A DNA stretch of 34,617 nucleotides from Akkermansia muciniphila (GCA_945906945.1 CAMDSZ010000006.1:1-34617), one strand, 5' to 3'. Positions 20,062 to 29,485 are shown, counted from the stretch's first letter. Made by a program: numbers and translations. The notes: generated by a model from the letters alone, not told the origin.

Positions 20062-20370
20062 ATGGTTATTCACAACGTCTATTTCTGGCTGAAGAAAGAT
20101 CTCAACGCCGAGCAGCGCGCGACATTTGAAGGGGAGCTCCGAAAGCTTGCTCAGATTCCCTACCTCGCTGCCTCCTTTATTGGCAAACCCGCGCCCACCG
20201 AAGAGCGGCCTGTCACCGATCACTCCTTTGATTACTCGAGCGCCCTGCATTTTAAAACCATGGCAGATCACGAGCACTATCAGGCAGGCTGCGAACATCA
20301 CAGCCGGTTTGTGCAGATCTGCAGACCGATGTTTGAGCGGGTCGTCGTGTACGATTATTCGCCGATGTAA
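20062..20370 (+). CDS. Dabb (stress-responsive A/B barrel) family protein
   Basis: MVIHNVYFWLKKDLNAEQRATFEGELRKLAQIPYL...DHSFDYSSALHFKTMADHEHYQAGCEHHSRFV; ATG at 20062. Confidence 0.85.
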   Translation: MVIHNVYFWLKKDLNAEQRATFEGELRKLAQIPYLAASFIGKPAPTEERPVTDHSFDYSSALHFKTMADHEHYQAGCEHHSRFVQICRPMFERVVVYDYSPM

Positions 20371-20408
20371 GCTGCGGATCGGCGGCAGCGCGGGTTTCTA
20401 AGCAGCCA

Positions 20409-21845
20409 CTACTTTTTATTCCGACCCGCGTTGCCAGGCTTTTGTGATTTGATATTCGCGTTGGGCGTGGGCATTGGCGCGTTGATCACTTTGCGCCATG
20501 CTTGGAGCTTTGAATGAAGCTCCGCGGCTTTTTCAGGCATCAGCGCCGCGAGGTTCTTGGCTTCGCCGATATCCTCTTTGAGGTTGTACAACTCAAGTGC
20601 GTTGCTTTCTAAGAACTCCAGGAGTTTCCAGTCGCCGACCTCGATAAGGCTCACCGGAGTTGTGCGCCATTTTCCGGGGCCCATCCCGAGATAGCCTGGA
20701 AAGTGTTGAAAGATAGCTTCGCGTGTGAGCGATCCAGACGGATCCTTTAGAATGGGCAGCAGGCTTGCGCCGTCCAGCGGCTGGTTTTCTGGAGCCTTTG
20801 CACCGGCAATTTCGAGAAGCGTCGGATAAACATCCACGTGGATTGCGGGAACATCGTTTGTGGACCCCGGCTTGGTGACACCCGGCCAGCGCATGATAAA
20901 CGGCACTCGTGTCCCGCCCTCGTACAGGCTTCCCTTGCCGCTGCGCAGAGGCGTGTTGTCGGTGACGGATCCTTCTCCTCGCTTGGCGAGGCCCTCGCGT
21001 TCGTAACCTCCTACGCCGCCGTTATCGCTGCTGAACACAAACACCGTGTCTTTGGAAAGCTGGAGCGCGTCTAACAGCGTCATCAAGCGGCCGACGCTTT
21101 CATCGACGCTGGCGATCATCGCCGCGTAAACGGGATTTTTATGACCCCCTTCGCCTTGTTTTAGCTTGAAGTGTTCGATCCAGTCCGGCTTCGCCTCATG
21201 GGGGGCGTGTACGCCAAAATGCGGAAGATAAAGGAAGAACGGTTCGTCCTTGTGAGCTCGGATGAAGCGCTCCGCTTTTTCGGTCAGAAAATCCGCGAGG
21301 TACTGTTCTTTTGGATGAGCGGTCTTGGGGCTCGTTTGAAAATTGAAATGCACGCCCATTGACACAATCGCCTCATCAAATCCGCGCTTGCCAGGATGAT
21401 ACTCCGCGTCTTCACCAAGGTGCCATTTCCCGAACATGCCCGTGGCGTAGCCGGCTGTTTTGAGAGCCTGCGCGATCGTGGTCCTGTCGAGGGGAAGCTT
21501 GGTGACGTTTTGAACGGGCGCGAGCGGCCGAGACCGCCAGTCGAACCGGTCGATTCCGCCCACGGTGTACACGCCTGTCCGGGCGCCGTACTGGCCAGTC
21601 ATCAGAGCGGCACGGGTGGGCTGGCAGTTCTGGCAGTTGTGGTAACGCGTCAGCCGCGTGCCTTCGGAGGCAAGCCGGTCGATATTTGGGGTTTCGTAAT
21701 ATTTGGAGCCCTGCACTCCGAGGTCGGTCCACCCCAGGTCGTCGGCGAGGACGTAAATGATGTTGGGCTTGCGCTGGGGGGTGGCGCCGTGGCCGAGGAA
21801 GCTCGTGAGCAGGAGCAGGCAGGGGACGATGGATGGGAGTTTCAC
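20409..21845 (-). CDS. Sulfatase family protein (secreted, Cys-type)
   Basis: PNIIYVLADDLGWTDLGVQGSKYYETPNIDRLASEGTRLTRYHNCQNCQPTRAALMTGQYGARTG; GMFGKWHLGEDAEYHPGKRGFDEAI; FVFSSDNGGVGGYE. Confidence 0.96.
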   Translation of the reverse strand: MKLPSIVPCLLLLTSFLGHGATPQRKPNIIYVLADDLGWTDLGVQGSKYYETPNIDRLASEGTRLTRYHNCQNCQPTRAALMTGQYGARTGVYTVGGIDRFDWRSRPLAPVQNVTKLPLDRTTIAQALKTAGYATGMFGKWHLGEDAEYHPGKRGFDEAIVSMGVHFNFQTSPKTAHPKEQYLADFLTEKAERFIRAHKDEPFFLYLPHFGVHAPHEAKPDWIEHFKLKQGEGGHKNPVYAAMIASVDESVGRLMTLLDALQLSKDTVFVFSSDNGGVGGYEREGLAKRGEGSVTDNTPLRSGKGSLYEGGTRVPFIMRWPGVTKPGSTNDVPAIHVDVYPTLLEIAGAKAPENQPLDGASLLPILKDPSGSLTREAIFQHFPGYLGMGPGKWRTTPVSLIEVGDWKLLEFLESNALELYNLKEDIGEAKNLAALMPEKAAELHSKLQAWRKVINAPMPTPNANIKSQKPGNAGRNKK

Positions 21846-22047
21846 TTGGGTGGGTTAGATAGGCGTTTGAGGGACGGATGGGGGAGCGGTTCGGCGATGA
21901 TCAAACCCGTTCCTGAGGCATTTGTTGCGGTGTTCAGCGCCTTGCGCCTTTTAAAAAAGACCAGCTCCCTGAGAATTAGGGTCCAAGGCCTGAAAAAAAC
22001 ACTTGGCACCCTTTGCGATGACTTCTAGGGTGGGACCCGTTGAAGAT

Positions 22048-22123
22048 GCGGGTGTAGCTCAGTTGGTAGAGCACTTCCTTGCCAAGGAAGATGTCGCGCG
22101 TTCGAATCGCGTCACCCGCTCCA
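22048..22123 (+). tRNA. tRNA-Gly (anticodon GCC), CCA encoded
   Basis: gcgggtg..gctcagttggtagagc..cttcc-ttGCCaa-ggaag..gcgcg-ttcgaat-cgcgt-cacccgc-t-cca; acceptor, anticodon and T arms pair (one G-T in the T stem). Confidence 0.97.
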
Positions 22124-22201
22124 TTCTTCTCCAAAACTCCCCAAAAACCTCCAATCCCTTCTTCTCGACGGGTTGAGGTAAGTCCAGACGCGGCTTGGGG
22201 C

Positions 22202-22270
22202 CTCCGGCTCGGCCTATACGATCTCTCCGGCTCGGCCTATACGATCTCTCCGGCTCGGCCTATACGATCT
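22202..22270. repeat. Three exact tandem copies of a 23-bp unit CTCCGGCTCGGCCTATACGATCT
   Basis: Read directly at 22202-22224, 22225-22247 and 22248-22270. Confidence 0.97.
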
Positions 22271-22315
22271 ATTTGCTGGCTCCCGCCGGGCGATCTATTT
22301 GCTGGCTCCCGCCGG
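22271..22315. repeat. 26-bp tandem duplication spanning the esterase 3' end (ATTTGCTGGCTCCCGCCGGGCGATCT / ATTTGCTGGCTCCCGCCGG)
   Basis: Read directly; duplicates the codons for ...AGASK and the TAG stop on the minus strand. Confidence 0.95.
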
Positions 22316-23494
22316 ATAGCCTTTCCATAACCACTCCAAGGCGTTCGGCAGTAGCTGTGGCTTAGCGTTCCCGATCCCGTGTCCGGCGTTTAGACAGTAC
22401 ACATATTGGTAGTGGTAGCCCTTCACCTTGAGAACCCCAGCCATCCGGTTGTTGGCTTCCACCCAGTCGTGCATGTCATCCCGCATAACGTTCGGATTCA
22501 GCAGATCCCGGTCACCCACCGCCATGAAAATGCGGAGTGGTTTCGGGGCGCTTTCAGGGATCAACTTGCTGTGAAAGCCCCATGCGCCATCGGGTGTTTC
22601 AGGATTAAACGGCCACTGCTGGTTTACAAACGTGCCGGAGAAAGTCAGCACCCGGTGATAAAGCTCCGGGTGATACCACGCCATGATCAACGCCGCGGAG
22701 CCGCCCGAACTATTACCCATCGTCGCGCGTCCTTCCGGGTCTTTGGTCAGCTTGAGAGTGTATTTTTTCTCCACCAAAGGCAGGACCTCGTCCTCAATAA
22801 ACTCCGCGTACAATCCCGACATGGTGTCGTATTCGCGCCCGCGCTCGTGACCTTGGGCATCGCCGCCCCCGCTTGAAATCATAATCCCGATCATGGCAGG
22901 CACGCGATGCTGCGCGATCAGGTTGTCGAGCACATGCGCGAGGTTCATGTCCGGACGTCCCATCGGCGGGCCATCGTGCACCACGATGAACGGCGCAGAG
23001 GTTCCCGGCACGTACTGCGCGGGCACATACACCGTGACCGTGCGCATGTAATCGATGGGGTGCGTTTCAACAATCAGCGTCTTCGGGTTGCTCGGGTCAA
23101 CCGTGCCAAACACATCCCGAGCAATCCCAGGGTTGAAGCGTTTGCAGTCCTTCGAGTTGATCACGAACTGCTCGACCCTTCCCTGCGGCACGCCATCCGC
23201 CACTTTTAATTCAGGTGCCGCCAAGTACTCAGGGCCGATCACAAAATCGCCGTCCGCATCGGGCGCAGGATTGCGTCCGGGGACTCCATCAAGGCGCGAA
23301 AACTTTGGCGCCCCGGGGGCATCGAGCGGCCGGGTGGGCGGCTGCGGGCGCTCGGGTTTTTTCTGCGAAGCAGGCTGAGTGGGCTGGGCGGCCTGGGTAG
23401 ATTGAGCCGTTTGGGCGTCTGCGCTCGGTCCGCAGAGCGAGAACGAAAGGCCTAATCCAAAACAGGTGAACGTTCGGGCAAATGATCGGGTCAT
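22295..23494 (-). CDS. Secreted alpha/beta hydrolase, enterochelin esterase (Fes/IroE)-like
   Basis: MRTVTVYVPAQYVPGTSAPFIVVHDG, IGIMISSGGGDAQGHERGREYDTMSGLYAEFIEDEVLPLVEKKYTL, RATMGNSSGGSAALIMAWYHPELYHRVLTFSGTF. Start moved from 23635 to MTRSFARTF at 23494. Confidence 0.85.
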   Translation of the reverse strand: MTRSFARTFTCFGLGLSFSLCGPSADAQTAQSTQAAQPTQPASQKKPERPQPPTRPLDAPGAPKFSRLDGVPGRNPAPDADGDFVIGPEYLAAPELKVADGVPQGRVEQFVINSKDCKRFNPGIARDVFGTVDPSNPKTLIVETHPIDYMRTVTVYVPAQYVPGTSAPFIVVHDGPPMGRPDMNLAHVLDNLIAQHRVPAMIGIMISSGGGDAQGHERGREYDTMSGLYAEFIEDEVLPLVEKKYTLKLTKDPEGRATMGNSSGGSAALIMAWYHPELYHRVLTFSGTFVNQQWPFNPETPDGAWGFHSKLIPESAPKPLRIFMAVGDRDLLNPNVMRDDMHDWVEANNRMAGVLKVKGYHYQYVYCLNAGHGIGNAKPQLLPNALEWLWKGYPAGASK

Positions 23495-23528
23495 GGGATA
23501 GTAATGAAGGGTTGAGAAAATACGTCGG

Positions 23529-24767
23529 TTACCTGACTGGCTCTTTCGGTGGCAATCTCGTCGGATCGCTCGTCCATTGCAACCCGCGCGCGATCCATTC
23601 GTAGGCCTCCATCCGCTCGTTGTCGGGGAAGTCATGCTCGCAGTCTGGGTGGCGGATCATCAGGTTTTCAGGCGACCCGTGGAGCGCGAACACCGGACGC
23701 GCAGCACTTGCAATGCGGTCAACACTGTCCCAGCGGAAATTTGCGTCACGGACCGGGGCATTGACGTAAACCAATCTCGGCGCAAGGCAGGCGATGAGCT
23801 CATAATAGTCCCAGGGAACGGCGGCCGCGTTGTTCAGAAATTCGCCCATCGAAAGCATATACCGCTCCTGCACATAGCCCTTCAAATTTCCCCCGTAGTA
23901 GTCTAGCAGCGAATCAAAGCCGCAACTGCTGACAACCACGCGGATTCGCTCATCAAACACCGAGGTGAAAATCGCGTTGTGTCCGCCCAGCGAATGACCG
24001 ATCGCCGCAAACCCATGGCGAGACTCAACGAATGGAAGCGACTGGAGGTAGTCGAGGCCGCGTAGGTTGTCCCAAATCGCCTTCATCGTTCCGCTTGGCA
24101 TGTTCAGCGTTTTGAGGTCGGGCTGGTAGTCAGCCAGCAACGGGTACGAGGGAGAAAGCGTAACAAAGCCACGCTCCGCGAGCTCCGCCGCGTATTGCCT
24201 GTGTGGCTTGCCGCCAAGTCCCACGACCACCTTGAATCCAATCTTGTTCTCCGTTGGATGCAGGCACAAAACAGCAGGTGCCTTTCCCCCACTCAACACC
24301 GCTTTCGGGATGCAGAGGTAGGCGGGAACGCGCCCCCCGGGTTGTGACTGGTACGAAATCAGACGCCGTACATACGTGCCGCAATCGCTCTCTTCAACAG
24401 TCACTGGAGCGAGTGCGCATGCGTCATCCCTGGGCGGCAGCTTGCCGGCAACCTTTTGAAAGCCCTCCAGCGCCTCGGCACGGCGCGCGCTCCACTGGCC
24501 TGTATCTGATGCCTCCGCGAGGCCTGCACCAGAGGTTGATCGATACTCAAGCAGATTGATCCGACTCAAGCCACGCAGCCGTTCAACTTCACCATTTTTC
24601 GCATTTGTCGTATCAACCGCATTTGCTGCATGCGCTGCCGGGGTATTCGCTACTGGGGTATTCGCTGCCGGGGTATTCGCTGCATTACATTGATCAGGCG
24701 CGAGCGCAAAGCATACTGCCAGACTGCATGCGCCGAACTGGATTGCGATACGGCCGGGGGGGTGCAT
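23529..24767 (-). CDS. Secreted alpha/beta hydrolase (acetyl xylan esterase / dienelactone hydrolase-like)
   Basis: VPAYLCIPKAVLSGGKAPAVLCLHPT, FAAIGHSLGGHNAIFTSVFDERIRVVVSSCGFDS, HDCEHDFP-like C-terminal His (HPDCEHDFPDNER). Met at 24767 precedes a plausible signal peptide. Confidence 0.82.
   Translation of the reverse strand: MHPPGRIAIQFGACSLAVCFALAPDQCNAANTPAANTPVANTPAAHAANAVDTTNAKNGEVERLRGLSRINLLEYRSTSGAGLAEASDTGQWSARRAEALEGFQKVAGKLPPRDDACALAPVTVEESDCGTYVRRLISYQSQPGGRVPAYLCIPKAVLSGGKAPAVLCLHPTENKIGFKVVVGLGGKPHRQYAAELAERGFVTLSPSYPLLADYQPDLKTLNMPSGTMKAIWDNLRGLDYLQSLPFVESRHGFAAIGHSLGGHNAIFTSVFDERIRVVVSSCGFDSLLDYYGGNLKGYVQERYMLSMGEFLNNAAAVPWDYYELIACLAPRLVYVNAPVRDANFRWDSVDRIASAARPVFALHGSPENLMIRHPDCEHDFPDNERMEAYEWIARGLQWTSDPTRLPPKEPVR
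24637..24681. repeat. Three tandem 15-bp units (GCCGGGGTATTCGCT / ACTGGGGTATTCGCT / GCCGGGGTATTCGCT)
   Basis: Read directly; encodes the NTPAANTPVANTPA linker on the minus strand. Confidence 0.95.
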
Positions 24768-24947
24768 ACCAGACCTTCGAACGAGCGGAATCTGTGTGCA
24801 AGTCGATTTCACAGCGATCCTGCTTCGATTCACTGCGGTCGCTTGTTCTACGCGGGTATTGTCTCATAAACCGATTATTCCCCAGCCGCGCGCAGGCTTG
24901 GTCAGCCGATTCAGGGTTGCTGGAAATCGAACTGGAGGGATAGGTTT

Positions 24948-26585
24948 ATGGGGGCAAAGCAGGTCTTGTTTCGCGAGGAGGCGCGCGGGGAAATTTTGAA
25001 GGGCGTCATGGCTTTAGGCGATGCGGTGAAAGTCACATTGGGACCGAGATCCAAGTGCGTGCTCATTGCAAGAAAATGGGGCAAACCGCTGGTTTGTAAT
25101 GATGGGGTCACGATCGCCAAGGAATTTGAATTGGCCCACCAAGTGCAGAATTTGGGCGCTCAAATGATCCGGCAGGCGGCGGAGCAAACCAGCGAGACCG
25201 TCGGGGACGGCACCAGCACTGCAACGCTTCTCGCGTGCACCATTTTTGCTGAGGGACTTCGTAACGTGACTGCGGGCGCAAGCGCGGTCGGAATCCGCCG
25301 CGGATTGTACCGGGGGCTTGCAGCCGTGGTTTCCTCGCTACAGAACACCTCCCGCAGGCTAGAAAGCCGCCGCGAAAAGGCGCAGGTCGCCGCCATTTCA
25401 GCTCACAACGACGCTACAATGGGCGAACTCGTCGCTGATGCTTTGGAAAAAGTTGGGGCCGATGGCGCGATCACCGTAGAGGAATCAAAAACCACCGAGA
25501 CTCTCCTCGAAATCACCGAGGGGATGAAGTTCGAACACGGCTACATTTCTCCTTACTTTGTCACGGACTCCCAAAAAATGGAAGCTGTGCTGGAGAATCC
25601 ACTCGTGCTGCTTGTGGAAAAGAAAATCAGCCGGCTGGCAGATCTGCTGCCGCTTCTCGAGCAGATCGCAAAAGCAGGGCGGCCCCTGCTCGTCATCGCC
25701 GAGGACGTCGAGGCCGAGGCGCTGGCAACTCTTGTCGTTAACAAACTGCGCGGCGTCCTGACCGCAGTCGCGGTCAAGGCTCCGGGATTCGGGGATCGAC
25801 GAAAGGCAATTCTTCAGGACATCGCCGTGCTCACCGGCGCGAAAGTGGTGGCCGAGGAGCTGGGTATTGCGCTCGAGAAAATCCAGCTCGAGGATTTGGG
25901 CAATGTGCGGCGCGTGGTGGTCGAACGCGACTCGACGACTCTCGTGGGTGGCGCGGGCGCGGCCGACGCGGTCGCTGCACGCTGTTCGGAGATCCGGCAC
26001 CAGATCGTCGAAAGCACATCGACTTACGATCGCGAAAAACTCGAAGAACGGCTCGCAAAACTTGCCGGCGGAGTCGCCGTGATCCGGGTGGGCGCACCCT
26101 CGGAGGCGGACATGCAGAATCGCAAGGAGGCGTTTGATGACGCGATCAGCGCGATCCGCGCGGCGATGAGCGAGGGGATTGTGCCCGGAGGCGGGCTCGC
26201 CTTATTGCGAGCTGCAGGTGCGCTGGAGGCGGAGGCCGAGAAGGTCGAGGGTGACGAACGCACCGGCGTGCTAATTCTCCGACGCGCCATTGAAGCACCC
26301 GCGCGCCAGATCGCCGACAATTCCGCAGCCGATTCCGGCGTGGTCGTCCACAGGATGCTGGGGGGCTCGGGAAACTTTGGGTTCGATGCGGCATCGGGTG
26401 AATACGTGGACCTGATGGAGGCTGGAATCATTGACCCCACCAAAGTGGTCCGCGTCGCTCTGGAGAATGCGGTCTCCGTGGCAGGCACGCTGTTGATGGC
26501 GGAAGCGACCCTTACCGACGCTCCCGAACCGACAGGCAGCCAAGGGGCGGAGTCGCGCCGTCGCGCAGACCTCGAGGACTCGTAG
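24948..26585 (+). CDS. groEL: GroEL-family chaperonin paralog (divergent, no adjacent groES)
   Basis: [127 protein letters not shown]; tail lacks GGM repeats. Confidence 0.95.
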   Translation: MGAKQVLFREEARGEILKGVMALGDAVKVTLGPRSKCVLIARKWGKPLVCNDGVTIAKEFELAHQVQNLGAQMIRQAAEQTSETVGDGTSTATLLACTIFAEGLRNVTAGASAVGIRRGLYRGLAAVVSSLQNTSRRLESRREKAQVAAISAHNDATMGELVADALEKVGADGAITVEESKTTETLLEITEGMKFEHGYISPYFVTDSQKMEAVLENPLVLLVEKKISRLADLLPLLEQIAKAGRPLLVIAEDVEAEALATLVVNKLRGVLTAVAVKAPGFGDRRKAILQDIAVLTGAKVVAEELGIALEKIQLEDLGNVRRVVVERDSTTLVGGAGAADAVAARCSEIRHQIVESTSTYDREKLEERLAKLAGGVAVIRVGAPSEADMQNRKEAFDDAISAIRAAMSEGIVPGGGLALLRAAGALEAEAEKVEGDERTGVLILRRAIEAPARQIADNSAADSGVVVHRMLGGSGNFGFDAASGEYVDLMEAGIIDPTKVVRVALENAVSVAGTLLMAEATLTDAPEPTGSQGAESRRRADLEDS

Positions 26586-26624
26586 AGCGCAATTTTTGAG
26601 GCTTTCATCACAAGAGTGATTGCT

Positions 26625-26650
26625 CATGCTGCGCGAAACGACGCAGCATG
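26625..26650 (+). promoter_or_regulatory. 9-bp hairpin CATGCTGCG-cgaaacga-CGCAGCATG at the start of the sulfatase gene
   Basis: Perfect 9-bp stem; 3' arm includes the upstream ATG (26648). A better start is ATG 26660. Confidence 0.5.
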
Positions 26651-28042
26651 ACTTCATTCATGAAAATCCCCCTCTTATTTTTCATTAGTATTTTTGGTTT
26701 CGCTGGCGCTTCCTCTCGAGCCGCTGATGCGCGAGCGGTGCCCGAGAAGCCGAACATTATTTTTATTCTGAGCGATGATCTCGCTCAGGGCGACCTTGGG
26801 TGCTACGGGCAGAAGCTGATCAAAACGCCGAACATCGACCGGATGGCGGAGGAGGGCACGCGTTACACGCAGGCATACTGCGGAACCACCGTTTGTGCGC
26901 CATCCCGCTCCTCATTGATGACGGGGCTGCACATGGGCCATTGTCCGATTCGGTCCAACCGCGAAATCCAGCCCGAGGGCCAGCTGCCCTTGCCGGAAGG
27001 AACCCTCTGTGTTGCCCAGCTTCTCAAAAACGCGGGCTATGCGACGGCCTGCATCGGGAAGTGGGGCATGGGAATGTTCGACACCTCGGGGAGCCCGCTA
27101 AAGATGGGATTCCAGCATTTTTTTGGATACAACTGTCAGCGTCACGCGCACTCGTACTTTCCAAAATATTTGTACAACAACGACCAGCGGTTTGAGCTGT
27201 CTGGAAATGCAGATCCAGATCCGAACGTGCCAAAAACGTATGCGCAGAACCTGATTGCAGACGAGACTCTGAAATGGGTGCGAGCAAACGCGCAAAAACC
27301 GTTCTTCCTTTATTATTCGGTGACGTTGCCCCATGCGAAACTGGAGATCGACGATCTGGGTTTGTACGCGTCGGAGAACTGGACGGCTGAACAGAAGAAA
27401 TACGCAGCCATGGTAACCAGGCTCGACTCCGATGTCGGGCGACTTCTGGCGCTGCTCAAGGAGCTCCACATTGACGATCGAACCTTGGTGATGCTGGCGG
27501 GGGACAACGGCTCCTCGTATCCGCCTGCATCGCCGGTGGGTTCGGCATTCAAGCAGGCCGCGAACGGGCTTCGTGGATTCAAGCGTGAATTGTACGAAGG
27601 CGGGCTGCGGCAGGCTGCAGTTGCCCGCTGGCCGGGGCAGGTTCCGGCGGGTCGTGTCACCGGCGAGCCCTGGGCGTTCTGGGATTTTCTGCCAACCGCA
27701 GCAGAACTTGGCGGAATAACGCTACCAGGGGACTTCAAGGCCGACGGCTTTTCCCTGGTTGCCTTCTTAAAAGGCGGGCGCGCTCCAAAGCGGGATTTTT
27801 TCTATTGGGAATTATTCGAGGGTCAGTTTCAACAGGCCCTCCGGTTTGAAGGGTGGAAGGGCGTGCGCACCGGGCCCGCGCGCCCGCTTGAGCTTTATCA
27901 TTTGGAAACAGACCCCGGGGAGGCTCGGAATATCGCGCAGGAACATCCCGATGTTGTGGCAAACGCCGAGCGTTTGATGTCCGCAGCGCGCACTGATTCG
28001 CCGCTCTGGCCCACAGATTACGATAAAAAACGCGCCAAGTAA
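26648..28042 (+). CDS. Sulfatase family protein (arylsulfatase-like, secreted, Cys-type)
   Basis: PNIIFILSDDLAQGDLGCYGQKLIKTPNIDRMAEEG, TTVCAPSRSSLMTGLHMGH, GKWGMGMFDTSGSPLKMGFQHFFGYNCQRHAHSYFP. Start is probably 26660 (MKIPLLFFISIFGFAGASS). Confidence 0.95.
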   Translation: MTSFMKIPLLFFISIFGFAGASSRAADARAVPEKPNIIFILSDDLAQGDLGCYGQKLIKTPNIDRMAEEGTRYTQAYCGTTVCAPSRSSLMTGLHMGHCPIRSNREIQPEGQLPLPEGTLCVAQLLKNAGYATACIGKWGMGMFDTSGSPLKMGFQHFFGYNCQRHAHSYFPKYLYNNDQRFELSGNADPDPNVPKTYAQNLIADETLKWVRANAQKPFFLYYSVTLPHAKLEIDDLGLYASENWTAEQKKYAAMVTRLDSDVGRLLALLKELHIDDRTLVMLAGDNGSSYPPASPVGSAFKQAANGLRGFKRELYEGGLRQAAVARWPGQVPAGRVTGEPWAFWDFLPTAAELGGITLPGDFKADGFSLVAFLKGGRAPKRDFFYWELFEGQFQQALRFEGWKGVRTGPARPLELYHLETDPGEARNIAQEHPDVVANAERLMSAARTDSPLWPTDYDKKRAK

Positions 28043-28156
28043 GGAAGACCACGGGTCGGGTACGGGAGCGCAGCGATCCGGATCTTTTTGCCTTCCATTC
28101 AGTCCGCATGTGAACGGATAAAGGCCGGCCGCAAATTAACCGAAGCCTCTTTGAGT

Positions 28157-29260
28157 ATGATCCACCCTTCTACCGAACGAAAATGCCGCTGGGGCATTCT
28201 CGGCGCCGCAAACATCGCCAGACGCAACTGGCTTTCCATCCTTTTAAGCGGAAACGGCGAAGTCGTCGCCGTTGCCAGCCGCAATGCAGAACGCGCCGCC
28301 GTTTGGATCGAGAAATGTCAGGCGCAGCACCCTTTTCCTGTGCGGCCCGACGCGGTGGGTGGTTATCAGCAGCTTTTGGACCGGTCAGATATTGACGCCG
28401 TTTACATTCCGCTTCCTACAGGATTACGGAAAGAGTGGGTTCTGAAGGCGGCTCAGGCAGGTAAGCATGTGCTTTGCGAGAAACCCTGCGCAAACTCGGC
28501 TTCAGACCTCGCGGAAATGATTCAGGCTTGCGACAAGGCCGCGGTCCAATTCATGGACGGCGTAATGTTCATGCATGGGGAGCGGCTACCAGCGATGCGC
28601 GCACTTCTGGATGATCGCAAAACGATCGGCGAGCTACGCAGCATCAGCTCGCAGTTCAGTTTCTGTGCAGACGACCACTTCATTAACGGTGGCGACATTC
28701 GCTCTCAAGCTGCGCTGGAGCCGCTCGGTTGCCTTGGTGATTTGGGTTGGTACAACGTCCGCCTTTCACTTTGGGCAATGAACTGGGCGAAGCCCCTGCA
28801 TGTCAGTGGACTTGCGGTTCGGCAGACGAATGAAGGCGTGCCTCTCGATTTTTCGGGAAGAATTATCTTCGAGGGCGGATGTGTCGCGTCGTTCTACTGT
28901 TCATTTGTGGCTCACAACCAGCAATGGGCGGTTTTGAGCGGATCAACGGGCGCACTGCGTCTCGATGATTTTGCACTCTCTTTCGACGGTCCAGAGAGCA
29001 GGCTGACGGTTTCGAATACCAATTTTTCCATCCAGGGCTGCGAGTTCCGCATGCAGTCCAACGATACGGTTCACTCGTTTCCTGAACATGGAGGCGCTCA
29101 TGCATCTGCACCGGATGCGAAACTTTTCCGCCGTTTCGCGGCGCTTGTGCTAAGCGGAACCCGCGACTCTCAGTGGCCGGATATCGCTTTACTGACGCAA
29201 CGCGTCCTCGACGCTCTCCTGAAGTCAGCACGTCACGGAGGAGCGACCGAGCCCGTCTAA
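28157..29260 (+). CDS. Gfo/Idh/MocA family oxidoreductase
   Basis: CRWGILGAANIARRNWLS, VVAVASRNAERAAVW, DAVYIPLPTGLRKEWVLKAAQAGKHVLCEKPCANSA; ATG at 28157 preferred over track start 28088. Confidence 0.92.
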   Translation: MIHPSTERKCRWGILGAANIARRNWLSILLSGNGEVVAVASRNAERAAVWIEKCQAQHPFPVRPDAVGGYQQLLDRSDIDAVYIPLPTGLRKEWVLKAAQAGKHVLCEKPCANSASDLAEMIQACDKAAVQFMDGVMFMHGERLPAMRALLDDRKTIGELRSISSQFSFCADDHFINGGDIRSQAALEPLGCLGDLGWYNVRLSLWAMNWAKPLHVSGLAVRQTNEGVPLDFSGRIIFEGGCVASFYCSFVAHNQQWAVLSGSTGALRLDDFALSFDGPESRLTVSNTNFSIQGCEFRMQSNDTVHSFPEHGGAHASAPDAKLFRRFAALVLSGTRDSQWPDIALLTQRVLDALLKSARHGGATEPV

Positions 29261-29273
29261 AACCGAGCGCACC

Positions 29274-29485
29274 CCCCTGGGACCGCGCAGCCCCAGCTGC
29301 GCTTACACGTCCCTGCACCGGGATGGGTTGCTCCTCATTAGCTGCTGAGCTGCTTCGCTACCTCTTTGTGCAATCCGCGTCCTCGCGCTGCTGCAGTTGC
29401 GCAGCCCCGGGGGTTGTCGATGACCCGCTTTTTTGAAAATGGCGACACCCTGTGACGTAAAGCACAGCTCCTTCCAAGGCCACCA
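29274..29485 (+). repeat. Dispersed structured intergenic element, copy B
   Basis: Left arm 29274-29302 CCCCTGGGACCGCGCAGCCCCAGCTGCGC; degenerate right arm 29385-29413 (22/29 complementary); shared TCTTTG-GCAATCCGC block and tail GCTTTTTTGAAAATGGCGACACCCTG; starts 13 nt after a stop codon. Confidence 0.8.

Noticed and set aside
22202-22315. Possible CRISPR array
   Set aside because: Tandem units abut with no spacers and no cas genes are present.
24834-24947. CIRCE/HrcA site upstream of the GroEL paralog
   Set aside because: Looked for TTAGCACTC-N9-GAGTGCTAA; nothing similar present.
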